Assembly (NCBI GenBank): GCA_005765155.1
Contig: VCCP01000001.1
Location: forward strand, 5,456,001-5,520,000
Reading direction: 5' to 3'
Source: Zelopaecilomyces penicillatus
Taxonomy: Eukaryota; Ascomycota; Sordariomycetes; Hypocreales; Pseudodiploosporaceae
DNA: 64,000 nt
The position numbers and the translations under genes were made by a program. The notes below the pieces were generated by a model, which saw nothing but the letters and a program-made list of their open reading frames with translations, made no database searches and was not told the origin of the DNA. Numbering within the stretch: position 1 is the stretch's first letter; each line of letters opens with the position of its first letter. Below are positions 22,113 to 34,093 of the stretch, piece after piece.

Positions 22113-23801
22113 TTACTTCAAAGATGGCATCTGGTCAGAGCCCTCGACATGGACTGACTCGCTCTTCCTCTGCTCTCCGCTAACATCTCGCCTCTCAGCC
22201 CTTTTGATGAGCTCTATGCCCAAAATACCAGCAACAATGCCCGACAAGTGTGAGGCAATGTCTACTTTTAACTTTGCCGTCCTCCCTAGCCCTGCCAGCT
22301 GCAGCGCTGTGATCATCGCAAGGAACACGATGCCGTGTACGCCATCCTGCGGCAGCCCAAAGATCTTGAAGCCGTCCATGCGGTGCTCCCAGAAGTAAGC
22401 CGAGCAGAGTCCCAGCGTCGCGCCCGAGGCACCGAGTGACGTCACTGTAAGCCAACCCCGAAGCGTGTATGTCACCAAACTGCCCAGGAAGCCCGTGGCG
22501 CCGCAGCTCAGGAACAGGGCCAGGAAGTTGGCCCTCCCAATCTCGTCGTGGAGGCTGGTGCCGACGAACCACAGTGGCACCATGTTCACGAGCAGATGGC
22601 TAAACTTCGTGTGCGAAAAGACAGCTGTGAAGAGCGTGACAGGCTTTACTGTAGCCACCACAAAGATCATGTAGCGGTTGAAAAGAGACCAGAGCGGCGG
22701 GATCCTCCAGCCTACGAAGACGAGGACGTTGAGCGCAATGAGCGCACCCACTGTTGCTTGCGAGGTGGACACTTCACGGAATAGCCTGTATCGAGATGAC
22801 GGCTCTTCATAGACCATGGCCAGGGCAGCGAAGAACCCAATCATCAAAGCAACAACCGTAGCAGATGGGATGATCCGCTCCCATACCGTCATCTGCGGAG
22901 GCTCCTGCAGATCAGACTGTGCATCCTTATAGTACTCGGCCACGCGCGGGTTTGCAATGGCACGATTTTCGCCCTGTTGTGTTGCGAGCGGGCCAGACTT
23001 TCCGACCCCTTGCATTGCCTCTTCAGCATCCCGCTCTTCCTGTAGAGCCTTTTCCCGGGCCTTGTTCTTTGCCGTGTTGCGCGCCCGTATCTCGTCGAAT
23101 TGACTCCGGCCGTAGACCGGATCTGGCTTGTATTCATCCGTTGCTTCATCTTTCTCTTCACCCGGCCTCGCTTGTCCTTTATTCTTCTCCGTAGCTTGCT
23201 GCATCTCCAACTCCATCTGACTCAGTTCGTCCTCGGCCCTCAGCCCGGCGTTCCTGACTTCCTCAACGGGAGCTGCCTCGCGCAGATAGACTAGTGCCGT
23301 GGCAATCTGCTCGTCGGTAAACTGAGCTGTATGGATAGCAAACGCCGGATCCTCCAAGGTCCCTGCCACTCTCCTTCCATGGAGAATCCGCAGGAGATGG
23401 TTGGCAGCCGCGATAGCAAGGTCTGGCCCAAAGATTTTTGCAACTTCCGCGCCTGACAACTCTTTCCCACTAAATTCGAGTCCAACTTGGTCACGGTAGT
23501 CTCGGGGTAGTTCTTCGTAATTAGTGATGATTTGGGGAGAGAAAAACGTTCGTCGGCCTCCATCACGGCGCTGGTGTGAAGCTAACAACAGCCTCCCTGT
23601 CTTCGAGGCGAGCCAAGGGGTCTGACAGCGAGGAACGCCCGGTGTCTTGGGCGAGGAACTGCATGAGAGCCATCGGGTTGCTGATGCTGCTGTTGCCGTT
23701 GCCGTTGATACTGAAGGTTGAGCTTTGGGTGCCCTGCAGATGCTGCGAGCAGCAACCCTCAGCAGGGATCGCGAGGCATTGGGACAAATGGAAATACTCA
23801 T
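22113..23801 (-). CDS. pcp1: Mitochondrial rhomboid protease (Pcp1 family)
   Basis: Single exon, 562 residues from the ATG at 23801-23799 (a GTG two codons earlier is unlikely). The N terminus is Arg/Ser/Ala-rich and free of acidic residues, as in mitochondrial targeting peptides. A soluble part with ANHLLRILHGRRVAGTLEDPAF and a charged coiled-coil-like stretch (~190-270) follows. About seven hydrophobic helices lie at 300-540. The catalytic Ser is in SLGASGATLG near 458 and the His in ASHLSG near 517, the rhomboid dyad. Yeast Pcp1/Rbd1 in the inner membrane cuts Mgm1 and Ccp1, controlling fusion of mitochondria; the same role is expected here. The long region before the membrane part is usual in filamentous fungi. 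Confidence 0.94.
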   Translation of the reverse strand: MSISICPNASRSLLRVAARSICRAPKAQPSVSTATATAASATRWLSCSSSPKTPGVPRCQTPWLASKTGRLLLASHQRRDGGRRTFFSPQIITNYEELPRDYRDQVGLEFSGKELSGAEVAKIFGPDLAIAAANHLLRILHGRRVAGTLEDPAFAIHTAQFTDEQIATALVYLREAAPVEEVRNAGLRAEDELSQMELEMQQATEKNKGQARPGEEKDEATDEYKPDPVYGRSQFDEIRARNTAKNKAREKALQEERDAEEAMQGVGKSGPLATQQGENRAIANPRVAEYYKDAQSDLQEPPQMTVWERIIPSATVVALMIGFFAALAMVYEEPSSRYRLFREVSTSQATVGALIALNVLVFVGWRIPPLWSLFNRYMIFVVATVKPVTLFTAVFSHTKFSHLLVNMVPLWFVGTSLHDEIGRANFLALFLSCGATGFLGSLVTYTLRGWLTVTSLGASGATLGLCSAYFWEHRMDGFKIFGLPQDGVHGIVFLAMITALQLAGLGRTAKLKVDIASHLSGIVAGILGIELIKRAERRDVSGEQRKSESVHVEGSDQMPSLK

Positions 23802-24208
23802 TGTCACTGAGCCGAGTGCGCCTTGCGCGTGTCAGCGACCAGGAGAACCACTCAATGTCCCCAGGTTCACGGCGTTGTTCAACACTGGCACCATGCAAAG
23901 AGAAAATTGGCGAGCGTTGGAAGCTTCAGTCACAAAATTTCAAGGGTTAGCCACTCAGGCTAGGCTGGCAGGGGTTACGCCATTGATCGGTTCACTTAGA
24001 ACCCCCACCAACTCGTCTCCAAAACTGCCATCTTGTTAGCTACGTATTATTACTGCCCCTCCATTGCCATATTGGCTTCAAGCTTGATCCCGTTTCTATT
24101 CCTTCGTTGTTTATTTATTTGTCAGCTTCAAACCTTGCTCTGTTGGGCAGCTCTTTACGAGCTCAAACCATACTATCAACACAAGCTTTCCACCATCATA
24201 TCTCAGCC
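23802..24208. other. Divergent promoter region, rhomboid and Tma17-like genes
   Basis: 407 bp between two opposite start codons. CT-rich stretches precede the plus-strand ATG near 24100-24205. No TATA box is clear. Confidence 0.55.
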
Positions 24209-24835
24209 ATGTCTGCCGATACAACTCCAATATCGCCCTCGCGCTTCGCAGGCGCCCTCAAGGACCTGTCCATTGGCATGTTGCACCTCAAAGTCCTCGA
24301 GATTCGGAACTCCATCGCTCACCTCCAATACTCCAACGACCAGCTCCAGCCCTTCGCAGAAGGCTCTTCCACAGCCTCAGATGCGGAAGCCCCGGGTGAG
24401 CCAGACCAGGACTGTATCGACGCCATTCGCGAAAATGAGCAAGTAATTGATCGCATGGCTGAGCGCCTTGTCATCATCCGCGCCGAGGTCGAGGATCGTG
24501 GCGTCAGCTGGACAGAGTTTCAGATCAAGGATGATAGTGAGGGTAAAGCAGACAAGGAGGGTGCCTCGGCTGCCAAGATCAATGGCGAGACAAATGGACC
24601 TGCAGCAACAGACGAGAGCGAGCAGCCTTCTACTACACGACACGCCGCTTGGACAGACGGGACGTTCCAGACTGGTACAATACGGGGGGGACAAGTCCAA
24701 ATTGGTAGCCAGCCGGGAGCTCAAGGGGGCCGTTTGAATGACGAGCAATTGAGAGCTGTTGTGGAGGAACAACTGAGGCAACTGACTACAGACGATGGTG
24801 GTGATGATGATGGCGATGGGGGTTTGCATCTTTGA
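24209..24835 (+). CDS. tma17: Tma17/Adc17-like proteasome assembly chaperone
   Basis: Single exon of 208 residues from ATG 24209; upstream extension starts only at a TTG. The core SPSRFAGALKDLSIGMLHLK, EIRNSIAHLQYSNDQLQPF (residues ~31-49) and CIDAIRENEQVIDRMAERL (~71-90) forms a helical pair that matches yeast Tma17/Adc17, where a similar N-S-I-x-H-L-Q-x-S-N and REN-E pattern is found. That protein is a stress-induced chaperone that helps pair Rpt6 and Rpt3 when the 19S base is built. The tail after ~110 is Gly/Asp/Glu-rich and longer than in yeast, with a final GDDDGDGG stretch. The match is short, so the assignment is good but not certain. Confidence 0.78.
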   Translation: MSADTTPISPSRFAGALKDLSIGMLHLKVLEIRNSIAHLQYSNDQLQPFAEGSSTASDAEAPGEPDQDCIDAIRENEQVIDRMAERLVIIRAEVEDRGVSWTEFQIKDDSEGKADKEGASAAKINGETNGPAATDESEQPSTTRHAAWTDGTFQTGTIRGGQVQIGSQPGAQGGRLNDEQLRAVVEEQLRQLTTDDGGDDDGDGGLHL

Positions 24836-25362
24836 TGTGCTACACAAACAAAATTTCTGCTTTCTTGGCGTTCAGGTGTCATTTGGTTAGCATACTATTA
24901 TCAGGCATGGTTCCGCCTTACATATTGCACAAGAAAAACAAAACAATGTCCACAAAATAAGTCACACGAGTATCCGAAACACCATACTCTCGTTGGCTTC
25001 CCCGAGCAGCCCTCAAGTTATTAGGTTTCACACTCTGGTGGTTCATATCTGCCGTTTCGTTTGAAGATGTAAAAACGTTCAAGATAAGCAATAGTGCAGA
25101 CTAGCACTTCTAGGCTCTATAGCCGTCTCAGTTTTAAAATACATGCCTCCCCTTTGCGCCAAACTAATGACCCCAAAACTTATCCAATAATACCACCGTG
25201 CCGCTCACCATGCTACGCTCAGAAATAAACGAAAGCAAAAGATAAAAAAATACATGCAGATAATGAGATCCATAGACAGGAAAGCATTGCATGGCAACCA
25301 GGCTAGGGACCATACCTTTTAGAGCGAAACCCAAATAAGAAAAAGAAAAAGGTTAAACAAGT
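24836..25362. other. Convergent 3' flanks, no gene seen
   Basis: 527 bp between the Tma17-like gene (+) and the conserved unknown (-). AT-rich with A-runs near 24945 and 25225-25250, as common around fungal polyadenylation sites. Confidence 0.6.
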
Positions 25363-26556
25363 TTAGTCCGTATCATCACCAACTGGTGATCCAACTGGAG
25401 ACATGGCTTTAATTCTTGATGATCGTTGTCGTCTTGACATGTTGGACTGAGACCGGCGGCTAGAATTGCCGCTGCTTGGGATAGTGGCTAGTTTGGGACG
25501 TTGCGCGGCGCGAGTGGTGGCACCAGATTGGCTGTACGTCTTAGTTAAACGAGGCGCAAATACATCCTCGAAATCATCATCCGACTCAGACTCGAGCGGG
25601 GCCGCCAAAGGTCGTAATCGGCTGCGTCTTCTCCTGTCGAATGGGTTTTCTAGAGAATCCTCAGACCCATCAAATGATAGGCTTCGGCTTCGTTGGAAGC
25701 TTGATCGACTGTTGCGTGGGGCAAAGAGCGATTCGATAAGTTCGGATTCTGTTGGATTGGCCTGCTTCATCATTCTCTCCTTGACGAGCTTCTCCTGAAC
25801 CATGCGGCTCAAGTTGGTCTCGTCGCTCATCATAGTCCTCGCACTTGCTCTACTGCAAGAGCTGGCCGCCCGGCTTACGGGAACCTTTCCTTCCATAACC
25901 TTGGCTGGCGGTGGTGGTTGAAGCATCCACTTATGAGCGTCCTTGTGTGGTTGCTTACTACTGACGACGGGTGGATGGTAGTCGTTAATGGGTGCATTTC
26001 TCGGGGCAAAGTAAAAGTCGCGGCGTTCCTGTTCCGTCACCTCTTTGCTCCCGAGTGTAGACTCTATTAACCTTCCCGCAGAGTCTCGTGCTTTGGAAAA
26101 GGCGTCCTTTAATTTGTGACCTGACCATTCGCCCCATAACTCTTCATCCTCTCTCTGATATCCGTGCCGCGTATTCCAGTCCTCTGACAGCGCATCATCC
26201 ATTGCTGTGGTACTATCTCCAAAGTGGACGCGGCTATCGCCAACATTGGTGCGGTCCGACATGCTCAAAGTGCTGCTTTCCCTCCCAGCGCTTGTTAAGC
26301 CGCGTTGGCTTGAGTTCTTGCTGGTGGATTTTTTCGGTAGACTTGGACCCATGCTAATCTCATCTTGCCAATAGGGATTCGTATTAAATGGCGATGGATG
26401 TCTGTAGAGGCCTGGTTGCTCCGTCTCAAGTTTCGCCTTTTCTAGCCTTTCCTTCTTTGCCTGGTCTTTCGCCTTTTGGCGATGCCGAATTTGGGTGCAT
26501 GGTGTGCAGGCAAGGACGTAGAAGACAGCCGATTGAAAAGCGACTGGGAATGACAT
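25363..26556 (-). CDS. Conserved fungal protein of unknown function, 397 residues
   Basis: Single exon with an ATG at 26556-26554. The N terminus MSFPVAFQSAVFYVLACTPC could be read as a short signal anchor; it is followed by a basic coiled-coil-like segment (residues ~24-45, RHRQKAKDQAKKERLEKAK) and QPGLYRHPSPFNTNPYWQDE, then MGPSLPKK. These N-terminal blocks look like the conserved part of an ascomycete family I have seen only as hypothetical proteins. The rest is rich in Ser, Arg and charged residues and likely disordered, with repeated FAPRN motifs at about residues 184 and 275 and a related FAPRL near 330. The CTPC motif next to the hydrophobic stretch could be acylated. No function can be assigned. 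Confidence 0.82.
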   Translation of the reverse strand: MSFPVAFQSAVFYVLACTPCTQIRHRQKAKDQAKKERLEKAKLETEQPGLYRHPSPFNTNPYWQDEISMGPSLPKKSTSKNSSQRGLTSAGRESSTLSMSDRTNVGDSRVHFGDSTTAMDDALSEDWNTRHGYQREDEELWGEWSGHKLKDAFSKARDSAGRLIESTLGSKEVTEQERRDFYFAPRNAPINDYHPPVVSSKQPHKDAHKWMLQPPPPAKVMEGKVPVSRAASSCSRASARTMMSDETNLSRMVQEKLVKERMMKQANPTESELIESLFAPRNSRSSFQRSRSLSFDGSEDSLENPFDRRRRSRLRPLAAPLESESDDDFEDVFAPRLTKTYSQSGATTRAAQRPKLATIPSSGNSSRRSQSNMSRRQRSSRIKAMSPVGSPVGDDTD

Positions 26557-29500
26557 AGTGATGGCTCACAAGTCATGTCCCTTCATTGACAAAATCCCAA
26601 GCTGATATCGAATTCCGACTCAATATAAACTGATTAAAGCAGAGAATGTTAAGGCAAATCGCGTGGACACGTCGGCGGGTGCAGGCGGGGTGAATCCTCT
26701 AATGAGACTACTAGTAGTGGCGACGGAGAAATTGAGCCCAACTATCGGAGCGTAATTCGTCGTCAGTCGAGAAGTCGTTGGCGAGGAATCTGGGAGTCGT
26801 GGTCGCAGCACGGGGGAAGAGGAACCAGTCCGTTTGGCAGGTAAGGGGGATGCGACCCTGTTTCAAGCGCGAGCCAAGTGAGAGGTCGTTGGAACAAGGA
26901 CAGAGAAGCAGACTATGGGAAGAAATGCACAAGGAAAAGAAACAAAAGTCAAGGGAGAGGCGTAGTGCAAGAATGGACAACGAAACGAAGTAGTTGACGA
27001 AGGCTAGGGACAAGGAAAAGAGGAGCGAAGGGTGCCGCTGTCCAGACGTCGTGTAGGCGCGAATTGTAGAAGACGAGAAGAAATGGTGAGTGCAGCACGA
27101 AGACGCCCAGCGAACAAGGTGCAGGCAGTGCGGCAGCGAGCAACAGGGCGGTTCAGTCGCCAAGAAGGGGTGTTTCAAAACGGCTGGTGGTTCTATTAAT
27201 TGCCCAGCATCAGAGCGTTCTGGCCTGGGGAAATGCGAATGTTGGCGCTCAAGGCACTGTAGCGCATGGGGCGGATTATCTATTGGATTGGAGGGAAATG
27301 GGGGAGCAATGGAGGGGGGAGAACAGGGGGTTTATTAGTGGGCCATGGTCCCTGAGTTGGCCGTCTATTCCTGTTACTAGTGCCGTTGCTAGGACCTACC
27401 AAGCCTACCTCCAGGGACAGCCACAGGCACCCTTGGTGGTGCCTGCGACTCTGTGAGGTGATGCACGGCCAACAACGCAGGATGGCAGGCACCCTGAGGG
27501 TAATAAACAGCAATTGAACAAGGACACCTCCACTGCGTGAAACCCCGCCTGAAGCGCCCAAATGGTCGGGCAATTGGCGCCACCAGAACCCATACATTCG
27601 GAGTCTGCGCATCCGTCTGCAGACGACGTGGAAACTTAGACGCAATATCAGGACTGCTAGTGGCCATTGTACAGCGGGTATAGAATGGATGAATGGAAGG
27701 AAGCACGTAGGCCAAGGAAACTGCTGCTACTTGTTCCTTCCCCTCCTCTTGATTCCCCCTCCTTTGTGGCCAACAAACGGCATCCGCTCCTTCCACTCTC
27801 CAAGTATTACCTGTCTGAACTAAAGTTACTAAAATGCCAAGGTAGGCAGTTAGTACCTAAGGTAGGTACGAAGTGGTCGTACAGTACTTACCTCAATACT
27901 TAAGGTATGTACCTATTGGCCCATCTCTCACCAGTTCCTTGCTTTTTTAGCAACCTGGTTCATCAGTCTGTTAGCGGCCGCCCAAGCCGCACGAGGGATG
28001 ACGCGCCAGCGCAATCGTATTTTAAACTTAGATCATCGTGAGCAGCGAAACGGATTTGGTTTAAAATGAGGGCGGCCTCTCGGTTGCAAGTAATAAACGA
28101 ATGAACCACGCCTACTTTTCCCTTTCACACTCAAAAAGCGCCAAAAGGACAGTTAAAAAGAGTCAAATCTCGTCCGCGTCCGCACTCTCCGGTCTCCATC
28201 ACGACTCCACCCGGACAAGGCCCATTCATTCCCCTTCGCATTCCCCCCGTCGGCCGATTACACTGCTCTCCACACTCCACTGCACTCCACGCTGCAAGCA
28301 ACACGCAGTCATTATTTCGTAAAGGTCGACGACGCCGAGTGGCCGATCGCATGTGGCGCTATCTAGTTACTGACCTACGGTGACCTAGATGCGTGGTGCA
28401 GCATGCACGGAGCACAGCGCAGGAAAGGTAACGCAGCTGCTGGGCACGAAGAACAAAAAAGGCCTCATCAGCAATGCCAACAATACCCGAAGGGCTTGCG
28501 GTGTGTGTTATTACCGAGTAGTCTTCCATGTTTGACAAGTGTCGGGATGATGCTGCATCTGCGACATTGCCTGTGGTAGTTCATCACCTGCTGGGGCTTG
28601 CAATCAAGAGCCATGTATACGCCAGCTCACCGTCATATGTCTCTCCACGACTACGCCATTTATTCAACAGTTTTGTTCGATGTCGATGGGTCAAATGCGA
28701 TGTACGGACAAACTGGCAGCACTATCCATCGCGTTCGCCGTTGGCTTCTGCCGCACCTGCATCTTCAATCCATTACATGCCGCCAAATGCACGGTACACA
28801 CATACGGAGTGCTCCGTATTCGTACCACACCACCATTAGCTTTCGTTCTTTGAGCATTCTCGTGCCTTTCTCGGTCTTTCCTAGTGCCTGCCCGAGTAGG
28901 TAGATGGCTAATTCGGTGGCTTCTCACTGCCTACACGATTATTGTCAATGGCTACAAAGCATACACAAAGACTCTCCCGCCCAACTCAGACATCGATCGT
29001 GCCTGAAAAGCCTCCCTTTGTGATCCATTGGTCCCAACGTCAATATAAGCATGCATGCATGTCTTGGTGGGCAACCAAGGTTTAGGTTTTCGACCTGACG
29101 CACAATTATCCCAAGAGAGGTGGCCTCACTCTCCGTCAACTTAAGTCTGCCCTGTCCACATGTCAACATTCCCCGGGAAATGTCGCCTCCAGCAATTCGT
29201 GGGAGACGTGTCGTATTCTAGCCCTCCCTCACTCAGGCGTCCCGCTTTGCCCCCCCTTTTTTCCCTCCTCCGGGGTGCATGTAAATAGCGTGCCAGAGTT
29301 CCAATGTGCACATAATGGTGGCTGACCTTTGCAGTCGTCGTCCGTTTGTGTGGTTACTAAATACCAGTATACCGTAGATGGCCTCTGGTTGGCTGCAGCA
29401 TGAATTGCAGCACTGGCTGTGCAACGCCTTGCATCACCACCAGCGGCGTCACACGCGTCCAAACATGAAGCGCCTCCTTAGAAGTACATGTACCAGACTA

Positions 29501-30285
29501 CATGTCACCTAGAACTTGCAGATAATTCCTAGTCTCATCATTATAGCCTTCACCTGTTTGACCGGCAGGTGAGAGCCTCTGCGCTCCGCACAGACATCGA
29601 CTGGCAGGCTATCCATGTTCCCACGTTCCTCAGCCACCATCCCAAAGGCACTCTAAAATAGAACACGGAGTAAATGTTCGTGGGAGTTGCTCGCTGTAAA
29701 GTTAGGATGCCTATTATTGTGCAGTTTCATGGCATCGCCAAGGACCTTACTTCGCACAAGTCACTACAAATGCGCCATCATATGACATTCATTTTTGTTG
29801 TAAAGCGTTACTCAATATCTGTTTTTAAACATACATACAACCGTCCTGTTGCTCAATCAACACCTGAGACCGCTTACTTGCGTGCTCCATTTTTGCCACC
29901 AGACCTGAGATTCCCTTCGTTCCCCTTTTTAAGCCCCCCCACCCTACAAATCCGTCCTGACCTGAAAAGCTGTTGTGGGTCCCCAAATCATCTGAAACCG
30001 CACACAACACACACAGCCACCAAACATTGGCCTCATCACCGTCATCTCAACTTGATCGTGTCTCAACAATAACCTTGATGGTAGAGAGCCTCTTGATCCA
30101 ACCTTGTGAGGCTAACAAAGAGAAGAAAGAAGAAAAAGAAAAAAGTATAAAGTGAAAAAGTCAAAGTCAAAAGAAATAGAGGATAAAAGCGGACGATTGG
30201 GTGGTCAACAGGTAATGTACAGCAGCAGCGCATTGGTCCTTATACTGTTCGGAGTGCGCTGTGAGGTTGGCAATACGCTTCTGCT
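26557..30285. other. Long intergenic region, no gene supported
   Basis: 3.7 kb upstream of the unknown (-) and downstream of the membrane-anchored unknown (-). Open frames are short and overlap each other on both strands. Notable items: GGTAGG/GGTACC-type words crowded at 27840-27915, a perfect palindrome TACGGAGTGCTCCGTA at 28803-28818, and CACGGAGTA at 29664. A long pyrimidine-rich promoter or noncoding transcripts are possible. Confidence 0.55.
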
Positions 30286-31560
30286 CTAGACCTCCCATTC
30301 TTCCTCAACATCGTCAACTGGCTCATCCTTGGTCAGAGCCGAGAAAGATCCGAAGCTTTGGGGTGCGGCAGGCTTGCTAATGCTGGGCACGGGCTGCTTA
30401 GCCTGGGTGGTAGCGCGAGGCTGGCTGACATCTTCACTAGAGCCGTCAGACGACGTCTTCTTAGTCGTCTTTTTAGAAGTCTTTGTCTTCTTCACAGTGC
30501 TCCATTCATCAGATTCGTCTTTCAGCATCTCCATTTGCTCCTCTTCCGAAGGCATAGACGAAATCCAGTTCTTGTCCGAGTTGGAGCTGGTCTGCTTCTG
30601 GACAGCCGCTTTGCTGGGCTTCTCAAAAGTATCCAATGGCTCGTGGACAGCGGCTTTGGTGTCCGCACCGTTGGTACCATTGGGAGCACCCTGAGTCCAG
30701 GATGAGTTGGCACCGTTGGCTGCCATAAACTGGGATCCATCCTTGGCGGGACGGCCCTCAGCAACGCGGGCTGTACGGCGTTGCTTTTCCTCGAGAACCT
30801 TGCGCTCCTTCTCAGCCTCCTCACGAGCAGCCTTGGCAGCCTCGGTCTTCTTACGGTTCTGCCGTTGCTTCTTGGTCTCGGCCGGCTCTGAAGCCTTGGC
30901 GGCCTTCTGCTTCTGCTTCTTGGAAGCTGTATCAGTGAGGCGCAGGATGGAAGGTCCTGTGGAAGTGGTTGGCTCAAGCATGTCGCTGACACCGCTCACA
31001 TCGACTGGGCGGGCCTCTGGCGAAAGCGCCGGAGACTGATCGTCATCAGCATCAGCGCCAGCGGATGAAGATGGAGCAGAAGGGGCTGCAGCAGCTACAG
31101 CCGCCGGGGCTGCGGTCTTCTCCTTAACTGCAGGCTTAGCTGCCTCACTTGCTCGGGACTGCTTGACAGACTTCTCCCGTTGCTTGCCACCATCGGCGTT
31201 TCCGCCAAGCTTCATGCCCTCCTTTGCTTTGGAAAGCTGCTTGGCAAATTCGTGGTTGTCAGAACCATCATTGTGTTTGGTTTTAGTTGGCGCACTGCTA
31301 ACCACTGGTGTTGGTTCTGTTTTTTTGGCTCGAGCGGCAGCTTTTTCTTGAGCTTCAGATGTGAAGTTTGCCAGGCGCTGCTTCTTCTTGTTATCTTCCT
31401 TCCGTGGCTCTGGCTGTACCTCTTTCAAGCTCTTGGAAGAAACAGGTCCGACTGTCTTCTTGCTTTTTTGGCTTGACACGTGGTAAACAGCGTAGCTAAG
31501 CACAATCAAGGCCGCGTAGCCACCAACGGTGTAGAAGATGTTCATGCTGGAGTCTGCCAT
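30286..31560 (-). CDS. Membrane-anchored Lys-rich protein of unknown function
   Basis: Single exon; the ATG at 31560-31558 gives 424 residues and places one hydrophobic helix (IFYTVGGYAALIVLSYAVYHV, about residues 8-27) at the N terminus; 35 upstream codons are also open. The remainder is highly charged: a basic segment to ~100, an Ala/Pro-rich linker ~140-190, a KKQKQKAAKASEPAETKKQRQNRKK-like basic coiled-coil ~215-275 and a C terminus with WISSMPSEEEQMEMLKDESDEWSTVKK and final EEEWEV. Such a layout, a short lumenal end with a long basic cytosolic tail, is that of ER ribosome-receptor-like proteins, but I recognise no defined family. The DEWSTVKK block is probably the conserved core. Confidence 0.8.
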   Translation of the reverse strand: MADSSMNIFYTVGGYAALIVLSYAVYHVSSQKSKKTVGPVSSKSLKEVQPEPRKEDNKKKQRLANFTSEAQEKAAARAKKTEPTPVVSSAPTKTKHNDGSDNHEFAKQLSKAKEGMKLGGNADGGKQREKSVKQSRASEAAKPAVKEKTAAPAAVAAAAPSAPSSSAGADADDDQSPALSPEARPVDVSGVSDMLEPTTSTGPSILRLTDTASKKQKQKAAKASEPAETKKQRQNRKKTEAAKAAREEAEKERKVLEEKQRRTARVAEGRPAKDGSQFMAANGANSSWTQGAPNGTNGADTKAAVHEPLDTFEKPSKAAVQKQTSSNSDKNWISSMPSEEEQMEMLKDESDEWSTVKKTKTSKKTTKKTSSDGSSEDVSQPRATTQAKQPVPSISKPAAPQSFGSFSALTKDEPVDDVEEEWEV

Positions 31561-34093
31561 GATGTATATAAAAGTCTGTTCGCGATTCGGGAGCTTGGAC
31601 AAAATGCGGCAGCTCGGTCGTTCGAGGATCGACAGCTGTGGCTGAATGTCGATGGGCAGTTTCAAGTAGCTGGATGCGAACCACTTGTGAACGTTCTAGG
31701 ATTGGTATTTGGAATCGTGCAGCTAAGCACTGGGAGAGCAAGAGGCGAACAAGCTCCAAGCTTACTCGGTGGCGAGAGTAGGCAAGGATTCTGGGTAAAG
31801 CAGACCGTCAAAAACCCACGAAACAGCGTACCAAGCGGCAGGCCTCGATGGGGATGTAGCTAAGATGGACGCCTAAAAGAAAGAGAATGGATGGGGACGA
31901 GGTTGGAGTAAAGAGGGCGTGAGAAGTGAAGGATCTGTGGCAGGTTTTGCGTGTCAAGAACAAGGGGGGAGGAGATGAAAAGACACTGAAGTGGCTTCAA
32001 CGGGGTGAGGAGGTCGTTTTTGCAACGTCGCCAATGGAGATACAGGGAGGCCAGCGGTGCAGCCAGCAAGGCAAATAGGAGCAGGGGGTAAAGTAGATAG
32101 ATGGGCTACAACTGGCTGCTTTCAGCACTTGGCCGCCGGGTGGAGCCCCCTGGCAGACGCGCCTTAGAAGGACTCTAACAGGAGCTGTGGCCTACAAGTA
32201 CCTCTACTGCCAGCATTGGGCGTTAAGCTACCTTTTGGAATGGAAGCTTTTGATTGGGGTCCCGCTCCAATCTTGCTATTTGGCCACCCTGCCGATTGAG
32301 CTTGTGAGTTTTCGTGGCTCTGGGGAGGCTCTGGGGAAAGAGAAAGCAGGCTATTATTTGCCCTGTGCACCTAGTAGGTTTGCGGATCATTGCAGACCGA
32401 GCGCAGCAGGATTTCCATCTATCAACAACCAATTCATTCTGGGAGGGTTCTGGTGGCGGTCCAACCGCCCCCTTGGATACAATCTGAAAAGGCCAGCTTA
32501 CTGCTAAACCAGGTAATCAACCAAGGGGCCACTCAGGACGGTGAGCACCGAGGTACAGCACCAGTATGTATGTATCAGACCAGATTCGGCCCAGCTGAGC
32601 CAGCAAAAGAACAATTGTCTCGCTCTGCGCGTTTTGCCCTGTAATACATGTGTACAGTACTAATGTAATCTGCGACTTCTAACGGGTCACTATCTGACTG
32701 CAGTGTCAAAAGATACGGTGTGAGGCTGCATGTGAAGGTACCTTGTTCGGTGATAAAATCCCATGTAAGCTTTCACCTCCACGGTGAGAGGAGAGGGAGA
32801 GCCCCTTGATCCTTACGGGTCATCCATCCTACTGATCAAATTACGCCTTGTTTCCCTACTTGTGGCAGATTTCTGAAAATTGGCCTTTCCGATATGGGTT
32901 TTTAAAAAAAAAAAAAAAAAAAATCCAATCTTCCTTGACTCACGCACAGCGTTAGCATTGTAAACGCTATTCAACAAAGCGCATCTCAAAATGTTTGCGA
33001 TCCGACGTGGTAAACAAATCTTGAATCGACGATAGCACGTGATTTGCCGTCGATAGCAAAATTGCTAGCGCAATCTTAGTGTGCTTGGTGCACTTCATGA
33101 TCTGTGCATACATGTGGCATTCTTCACCGAAGTTACCCTAGACTCTCGACTTTTCATTTTTTTGATAACCTTGGTTTTCACCATTGCTACTTTGTGATTT
33201 AAAATTTTATATATCCTGAGCAGTTGATAACATAGTCTACTGTTTAATTCCTATTGGCGATGCTATAGGACGCTGTTGTTTTACTCCTACGTTAGCGTTT
33301 GCTTTTCTCTTGGGTGAATCGGAAATTCCCGTCGAGAAACCCAAGTATGTTTTTGATGCACAAATTCGATGCTTTCAACACTTCATCCCCTATTACCTCA
33401 CATAGATTTTGCAAGTAGCTAGGAATACCCATTAGCGTCTAACTTTTGTTTCATTTTTCTAAATGCGACAACTTACTTACCTAGGTGTCTACGCAACTGG
33501 TAGATTTATTCATATGATAATCTAATTCAAGACGGGAACTACAATATTTATGATGGAATTGCAAAACTAAATACAAATTCACCTAACACCGTATGGTCTA
33601 TCGGAAAGTTGGTTCCGCTTGTCCAAAAAAACCCCTCCCAGTTCGGCATACCGGATTGAGTGGCCGATAGCCTATTCGTCAGTCGCCGAGTTGCTCATAC
33701 ATACGTGACCCTCTGGTCGGCTTCCGGCTCAAAATATGACACACGGCCGGGCACGGCCGTTTCCGATAGCCTCAAACCGACGCCGGAGCTTAGCTCATCC
33801 AGCGAAAACCACCCCGCCAACCTTGACTGAGGGGCAACCCCACGTCCTTAAAGAAAACCCGTTCTGCTCACCGAGAAGAGAGCATTGAAAGCAGAGTCAA
33901 GGCATTCGTATTAGTAGTAGCCTGGTTCTGTAACCTCTTCATTTACACTGGCACTTACCCCCGAAAATAATACATAGAAGCCTGTTGTGCATTTCAAAGA
34001 CAATAGCGGCAAACGTCGGCAAAGCTTCTTCTCAACTTCCCGACGAAAGAAAATATCAACACATAACAATCAACTACGATACAGATAATCACG
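31561..34093. other. Intergenic, AT-rich centre with A20 tract
   Basis: 2.5 kb between divergent genes. A run of 20 A lies at 32904-32923, and the stretch 32880-33600 is AT-rich without a frame. The 200 bp before 34094 are a likely promoter and leader. Nothing else is recognised. Confidence 0.55.
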